A program made the position numbers and the translations under genes. The notes under the pieces were generated by a model. That model was not told where the DNA came from and searched no databases. It saw only the letters and a list, made by a program, of their open reading frames with translations. DNA of 64,000 nucleotides from Myxococcales bacterium. GTDB lineage: Bacteria > Myxococcota > Myxococcia > Myxococcales > Myxococcaceae. Numbering within the stretch: the first letter of the stretch is position 1; each line of letters begins with the position of its first letter. Of the stretch, positions 60,243-64,000 are shown in pieces. The stretch lies in contig PMBV01000034.1 of the NCBI GenBank assembly GCA_003153055.1, positions 1 to 64,000 on the forward strand, given 5' to 3'.

Positions 60243-61103
60243 ATGCGAGTCGGCATCATCGGCGGTACTGGGCTGGGCGAAGCGCTGGGCGCGCTCGGCG
60301 GCGAGCTGGTCGCGGTGGAGACCCCCTTCGGCCCTCCATCCTCTCCCATTCGCCTCACCCGGGTGGACGGCGTCGAGGTCGCGCTGCTCGCTCGTCACGG
60401 AGACGGCCACCGATTCAACCCCACCCAAGTGCCTTACCGGGCCAACGTCTTCGCCCTCAAGGCCCTGGGCGTCACCCACGTCATCGCCAGCGGCGCCACC
60501 GGCAGCCTCGACGAGCGCATCGAGCCCCGACACCTGGTGGTGGTCGACCAAGTCATCGATCGCACCGTCCGCCGCCCCACCACCTTCTTCGATGACTTCG
60601 CCGGGCACGTCGACTTCGCGTCTCCGTTCTGTCCCACGCTGAGGAGCCTGCTCCAGGCCCAGGCCGCCTCCGTCTCGACGGTGGTGCACCAACGAGGCAC
60701 CTACGTGTGCATCGAAGGGCCGTCGCTGTCGCCCCAGGCAGAGAGCCACATGCACCGGCTCCTGGGCGGCCACCTGGTGGGAATGACGGCCATGCCCGAG
60801 GCCCGCCTGATGCGCGAGGCGGAGATCTGCTACGCGCTCATCGCCCTGCCCACCGACTACGACTCCTGGCGCGCCCGCCCGGAAGACGCCGCGTCGGTCG
60901 ACGTGCTCTCTGAGGTCATCGCCAACCTGAAAGCAGCGACCGAGAACGGGCTGGCCCTCATTCGCGCCACGCTGCGCCACCTCACCGCCGCGCCCTGCGC
61001 CTGCCAGTCGGCCCTCGCCAAGGGCATCTGGTCCTCGCCCGCCACCATCGGTCCCGAGGTGCGCCACCGGCTCAAGCCCCTGCTCGAGAAGTACCTGAGG
61101 TGA
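60243..61103 (+). CDS. MTA phosphorylase-like purine nucleoside phosphorylase
   Basis: 286 residues, the length of MTA/MTI phosphorylases. MRVGIIGGTGLG opens the phosphate loop; LARHGDGHRFNPTQVPYRANVFALKALGVTHVIASGA is the family signature (RHG...P..v.yRAN), and EGPSLSPQAESHMHRLLGGHLVGMTAMPEA gives the Met/substrate site. It cleaves a 5'-modified purine nucleoside with phosphate. In this cluster the natural guess is cleavage of a 5'-deoxy-5'-arsinoyl-adenosine. It is divergent from the transferases but flanked by the rest of the cluster. Confidence 0.9.
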   Translation: MRVGIIGGTGLGEALGALGGELVAVETPFGPPSSPIRLTRVDGVEVALLARHGDGHRFNPTQVPYRANVFALKALGVTHVIASGATGSLDERIEPRHLVVVDQVIDRTVRRPTTFFDDFAGHVDFASPFCPTLRSLLQAQAASVSTVVHQRGTYVCIEGPSLSPQAESHMHRLLGGHLVGMTAMPEARLMREAEICYALIALPTDYDSWRARPEDAASVDVLSEVIANLKAATENGLALIRATLRHLTAAPCACQSALAKGIWSSPATIGPEVRHRLKPLLEKYLR

Positions 61104-61135
61104 CTGGTGTGGCCTCATGGAGGGCCGCCGGTGCC

Positions 61136-61363
61136 TCAGGCAGTGCGCGTCATCTGGAGGCCGGCCTTCACGAGCAGCACCGCCCATGGCGCACCGTGGA
61201 ACACGAGGTCGAACCAGTCGATGGGCTTCACCAGCTTGCCCGCGAAGAGCATCCCCAGCTTCTCGACGATGTGCGGAGGAGTGAAGGGAGCCAGACCGAG
61301 CGTGAGGCACGCCACCACCACCCCACCCCAAGGGAGACCAACAATCGCATCAGCAAGAGCCAT
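61136..61363 (-). CDS. Small membrane protein of the arsenosugar-type cluster
   Basis: 75 residues from the ATG at 61363. One hydrophobic helix (LPWGGVVVACLTLGLAPFTP) and a second weakly hydrophobic end (FHGAPWAVLLVKAGLQM) with a conserved-looking middle: VEKLGMLFAGKLVKPIDWFDLV. The pattern of LPWW...LAPF..PHxVEKL...PIDWFDL is one I associate with small proteins near DoxX-like or rSAM loci; I cannot name the family. It lies 53 bases downstream of the fused rSAM-ArsM gene, probably in one operon. Confidence 0.7.
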   Translation of the reverse strand: MALADAIVGLPWGGVVVACLTLGLAPFTPPHIVEKLGMLFAGKLVKPIDWFDLVFHGAPWAVLLVKAGLQMTRTA

Positions 61364-61416
61364 GCGACTTGGAGCCAGGCCCAGCGAGAAAGGCTTCTTC
61401 GAGGCTCGAGGAGCCC

Positions 61417-63852
61417 TCAGCAGCACTTCTTCGCACCCGGCACCGTGGAGCCGTCGGGCGCATACACCGTGAAGACTTGGCCATACGGCGGTCGGCTGAG
61501 CCGCGCGGCCACCTCGGCGCTCACCGAGACGGCCTGGTCCCGGAGGAAGAACTGCCCCCGCTCGTCGGACACACCCTTGAACGGGCCATTGTACACCGCT
61601 CGGTGATCGAGCACCGCGGCGCCCCGTTCCGCGGCCTTGTACGCCCGCACCGTCACCGACGAAAAGACGTAGCCGTCGACCGTCTTCCAGTGCGAGCGCT
61701 TGAGTTTCTCGAGGCCGTAGAACCCCGCCCGCTCGAGCTCGGCGTGCAGCTCGGCCTCGGTCAAGGCCCCCGAGAGACACTCGCCCCAGGCGTGGGCGTT
61801 GACGCGGAACCGCGGCGGCACTGGGCGGTCGACGACGATGTCGGCCAACACCACCCGGCCATGCTGCTTGAGCACCCGCCAGATCTCCCCGAACACCGCC
61901 CGCTTGTCGGCCGAGAGATTCACCACGCAGTTCGAGGTCACACAGTCGACCTGCTCATCGTCGACGGGCACCTTCTCGAGGAAGCCCCGGCGAAACTCGG
62001 CCACGTCGTAGCCGAGGTTCTTCGCCACGATGGGCTTGTTCTCCAGCGCCACGGCCAGCATCCGCTCGGTCATGTCGACGCCGATGGCCCGACCGCTGGG
62101 CCCGACGTGCTTGGCGGCGATGAACACGTCGATGCCCGCGCCCGAGCCGAGATCCACCATCGACTCGCCCCGCCGCAGCGCCGCGTCACCCACTGGAGAG
62201 CCGCAGCCGTAGAAGCGATCGACCACGCCCTTTGGAATGTGCGCGAGATCCTCCGCTGACGGGCGCACCGGACAGCACAGGGTCTCGTCGGGCGTCTCGG
62301 CGGCGGCGCCGTAGAACTCGCGCACCAGGGCCCGAGGGCGCTCCACGTCGAAGGCCAAGACGCAGTTGGAATGGAGCGTGCGCACCATGCCGGGCACCTC
62401 GTCGCCACAGGCCAGCGCGCCCTCACCCATGGCGTGGAACACCAGCGGGCCAGAGGGCCTCGAGCGGTGGTTCACCAGGTCGCGCCCCCGTCGTCCGAGC
62501 TCCTCCATCGCGTCCTTCACCAGCTTGGCCGCCACCTTGGCCCAGGGGTCAGCGCCTCCGAAGGCGCCGCTCCAGAAGTACCCGTGCTCCAGGTCACCTC
62601 CGCCGGTGAGGAACCGGAGCGGGTCAACCCTGGCGGTCGGGCTCTGCTCCAGCGAGAGCGCTCGGAGCTGGTGGGCGATCGCCGAGGCCTGCCAGACGTC
62701 GAGGAGCGACCGGCCTCCGTCGAAGGACCCCATGGCGAGCTCGGCGTGCTTGGCCATCGCCGCCGAAGGGTAGAGGACCCCATCGGAGGCGAGGCAGAGC
62801 GACTCCACTCCGGCCATGCCCAGGTCGTGCTTCACGCCCGCGACGGCGTTGGCCCGGAGCCGCGCGCTCTCGAGGTTGTCGAAGCGAATGCCCGACGCGT
62901 TCGCCGCGTCTCGAACCGCGCCGGTGAGCGCGAGGAGCTCGTCGACCGAGGGCACGTCTTCGAGCATGTCCATCGCTCGGCCTCGGCGGTGTGGCCACAT
63001 CAGGTGAAAGGCCGCCGCGCCCAGGGCCTTCGCCAGGCGAGGGAGCTGAGGCAAAGTGCCGAGGTTCGAGCGGCACGGCACCGCGGTGAGCGAGGTCTCG
63101 AAGCCCATCGACGACAGGAGCTGGAGGCCCGCCGTGGCCTTCCCGAAGCTCCCCGGGCCTCTGAGTCGATCATTCTCGGTGGCACTGACGCCGTCGAGGG
63201 AGACCTGAAAGCGCACCTTCGAGCGATCGAGCGAGGCCAGGGCGGCGCGGTGGCGCTCCTGGGTCACCAGCGTCGCGTTGGTGAGGATGACCACCTCGAG
63301 GCCGTGCCGCGCGGTGACGTGCTCGACGAGGGCGAAGAGGTCTTTGAGCAGAAACGGCTCACCACCGGTGAGGAGCACCCGCTCGGCCCCCAGCGCGGCT
63401 GCCTGATCGACCGCGGCGCGGAGGGTGTCGAGCGGCAGGCCCTTGCCACCCTCGGGGCCCGACGACACCAGACAGTGCGAGCACTCGAGGTTGCAGGCGT
63501 CGTTGGTGTGGAGCCAGAGCTCCCTCAGCGTCCACCCAGTGAGGTGCTCGGCCCTGCCGGAGTAGGGAGCTCGCACGAAGGGCTCCCCGCTGATGAGCCC
63601 GGCCCGCCAGACGGCCTGCACGAAGTCCATCACCTGCTGATGGTTCTCCACCGGGTGAGGAGACAGCTCGGCCAGTCGCGCCACTTCGCCCAACGAGCGG
63701 CGGCCGTCGATGAGCCCCAGGACCCACGCGCCCCTGGCATCGGTCGCGAGCCAGTTCGGCCCTTCGGCATCGAGGGCGAAATGGAGCTCGTCGGCGCTCT
63801 GCCAATGTGTCAGCGCCGGGGTGTGCAGGACAGCCTGAGGCGAGAAGTTCAT
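61417..63852 (-). CDS. Radical SAM-arsenite methyltransferase (ArsM) fusion with PqqD-like N-terminus
   Basis: 811 residues from the ATG at 63852. Residues about 15-95 look like a PqqD-type peptide-binding/wing domain. The radical SAM domain follows: CNLECSHC (Cys 120, 124, 127) for the 4Fe-4S cluster, LTGGEPFLLKD (162-171), VSLDG. After about residue 520 comes ArsM: LCCPVR (Cys 526-527), VDLGSGAGIDVF (567-577), VTSNCVVNLS (Cys 642) and ECLSGAL (Cys 692), the conserved Cys positions of arsenite methyltransferase, then an ArsM-type tail ending KKCC (810-811). It would methylate As(III) and make a carbon-arsenic product via SAM radical chemistry. Fusion of the two is unusual. Confidence 0.88.
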   Translation of the reverse strand: MNFSPQAVLHTPALTHWQSADELHFALDAEGPNWLATDARGAWVLGLIDGRRSLGEVARLAELSPHPVENHQQVMDFVQAVWRAGLISGEPFVRAPYSGRAEHLTGWTLRELWLHTNDACNLECSHCLVSSGPEGGKGLPLDTLRAAVDQAAALGAERVLLTGGEPFLLKDLFALVEHVTARHGLEVVILTNATLVTQERHRAALASLDRSKVRFQVSLDGVSATENDRLRGPGSFGKATAGLQLLSSMGFETSLTAVPCRSNLGTLPQLPRLAKALGAAAFHLMWPHRRGRAMDMLEDVPSVDELLALTGAVRDAANASGIRFDNLESARLRANAVAGVKHDLGMAGVESLCLASDGVLYPSAAMAKHAELAMGSFDGGRSLLDVWQASAIAHQLRALSLEQSPTARVDPLRFLTGGGDLEHGYFWSGAFGGADPWAKVAAKLVKDAMEELGRRGRDLVNHRSRPSGPLVFHAMGEGALACGDEVPGMVRTLHSNCVLAFDVERPRALVREFYGAAAETPDETLCCPVRPSAEDLAHIPKGVVDRFYGCGSPVGDAALRRGESMVDLGSGAGIDVFIAAKHVGPSGRAIGVDMTERMLAVALENKPIVAKNLGYDVAEFRRGFLEKVPVDDEQVDCVTSNCVVNLSADKRAVFGEIWRVLKQHGRVVLADIVVDRPVPPRFRVNAHAWGECLSGALTEAELHAELERAGFYGLEKLKRSHWKTVDGYVFSSVTVRAYKAAERGAAVLDHRAVYNGPFKGVSDERGQFFLRDQAVSVSAEVAARLSRPPYGQVFTVYAPDGSTVPGAKKCC

Positions 63853-64000
63853 TCGAGACTGAGAGCCTCTCCAGCCGGTGCCGGTTCTGCCCGCTTCGCC
63901 CTGCGCGCGAACCGAAAGTACTGGAGAAACCGGCCCAGCTTCCCTCTCGCGACCCAACGCTCCGTCGAGCCGAAGGTCTCCTGGAGCACGTGGCGGGTGT
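63849..64000 (-). CDS. Partial gene, C-terminal end only
   Basis: The last 50 codons of a minus-strand gene continue beyond the window edge. The translated end has HVLQETFGSTERWVARG, KLGRFLQYFRFARRAKRA and a short Ala/Pro tail. The stop overlaps the rSAM-ArsM start by four bases (ATGA), so it belongs to the same operon. Identity is not recognisable from this piece; a basic FxxYFRFARRxKR end is all that can be seen. Confidence 0.6.
   Translation of the reverse strand, partial: TRHVLQETFGSTERWVARGKLGRFLQYFRFARRAKRAEPAPAGEALSLE

Overview
The window is a high-GC bacterial chromosome segment, most likely from the Myxococcota. The signs are a Ser/Thr kinase with a PEGA tail, many lipoproteins with Asp-Ala-Gly-rich or Gly/Thr-rich linkers, CsgG-like small proteins paired with large lipoproteins, TPR lipoproteins and several GTG/TTG starts. 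No rRNA, tRNA or CRISPR array was recognised. All calls come from reading sequence and protein motifs; no database search was run.

Layout. 0.3-8.5 kb: housekeeping genes (riboflavin synthase, cyclic-nucleotide-binding protein, Nudix hydrolase, Pal-like lipoprotein, an M32 peptidase / MoaD-MoaE fusion / MarR operon, an AAA ATPase). 8.7-18.1 kb: a minus-strand operon with mostly overlapping genes that looks like an exopolysaccharide synthesis, export and editing locus (NodC/hyaluronan-synthase-like GT2, HlyD-like protein, concanavalin-fold protein, polysaccharide deacetylase, outer-membrane-factor-like coiled coil, heparinase/alginate-lyase-like lipoprotein), followed upstream by a secreted jelly-roll protein. 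18.6-26.8 kb: plus-strand genes including a TlpA thioredoxin, a DUF697-SCP2 protein, a CsgG-like/lipoprotein pair, and a lipoprotein / Ser-Thr kinase / TPR-PEGA cassette. 26.8-39.2 kb: OPT transporter, DUF885-type peptidase, SDR, a toxin-tail and immunity-like insert, EGF-like lipoprotein, prfC, TPR lipoprotein and a small ferredoxin. 39.3-52.3 kb: a transglutaminase-like giant protein split by an in-frame TAG, a second deacetylase, thioredoxin, HAD phosphatase/TetR/CPBP with a shared palindrome, a rhodanese lipoprotein, a second CsgG-like/lipoprotein pair and an aminopeptidase.

52.4-58.0 kb is an accessory island. It holds a lower-GC orphan ORF with a leaderless-type promoter, an Abi-C-like orphan, two copies of one decayed gene, other gene wrecks and a frameshifted IS4-type transposase tail. 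58.1-64 kb is the most interesting part: an arsenosugar-type (rSAM/selenodomain-associated) cluster. It contains a TVP38-family membrane protein, both rSAM-associated transferases (TIGR04283- and TIGR04282-like), a divergent MTA-phosphorylase-like gene, a tiny membrane protein, and one 811-residue fusion of a PqqD-like domain, a radical SAM domain and an arsenite methyltransferase (ArsM) domain. I infer that this cluster methylates arsenic and builds an organoarsenical; the one-chain fusion is the best candidate for something undescribed.
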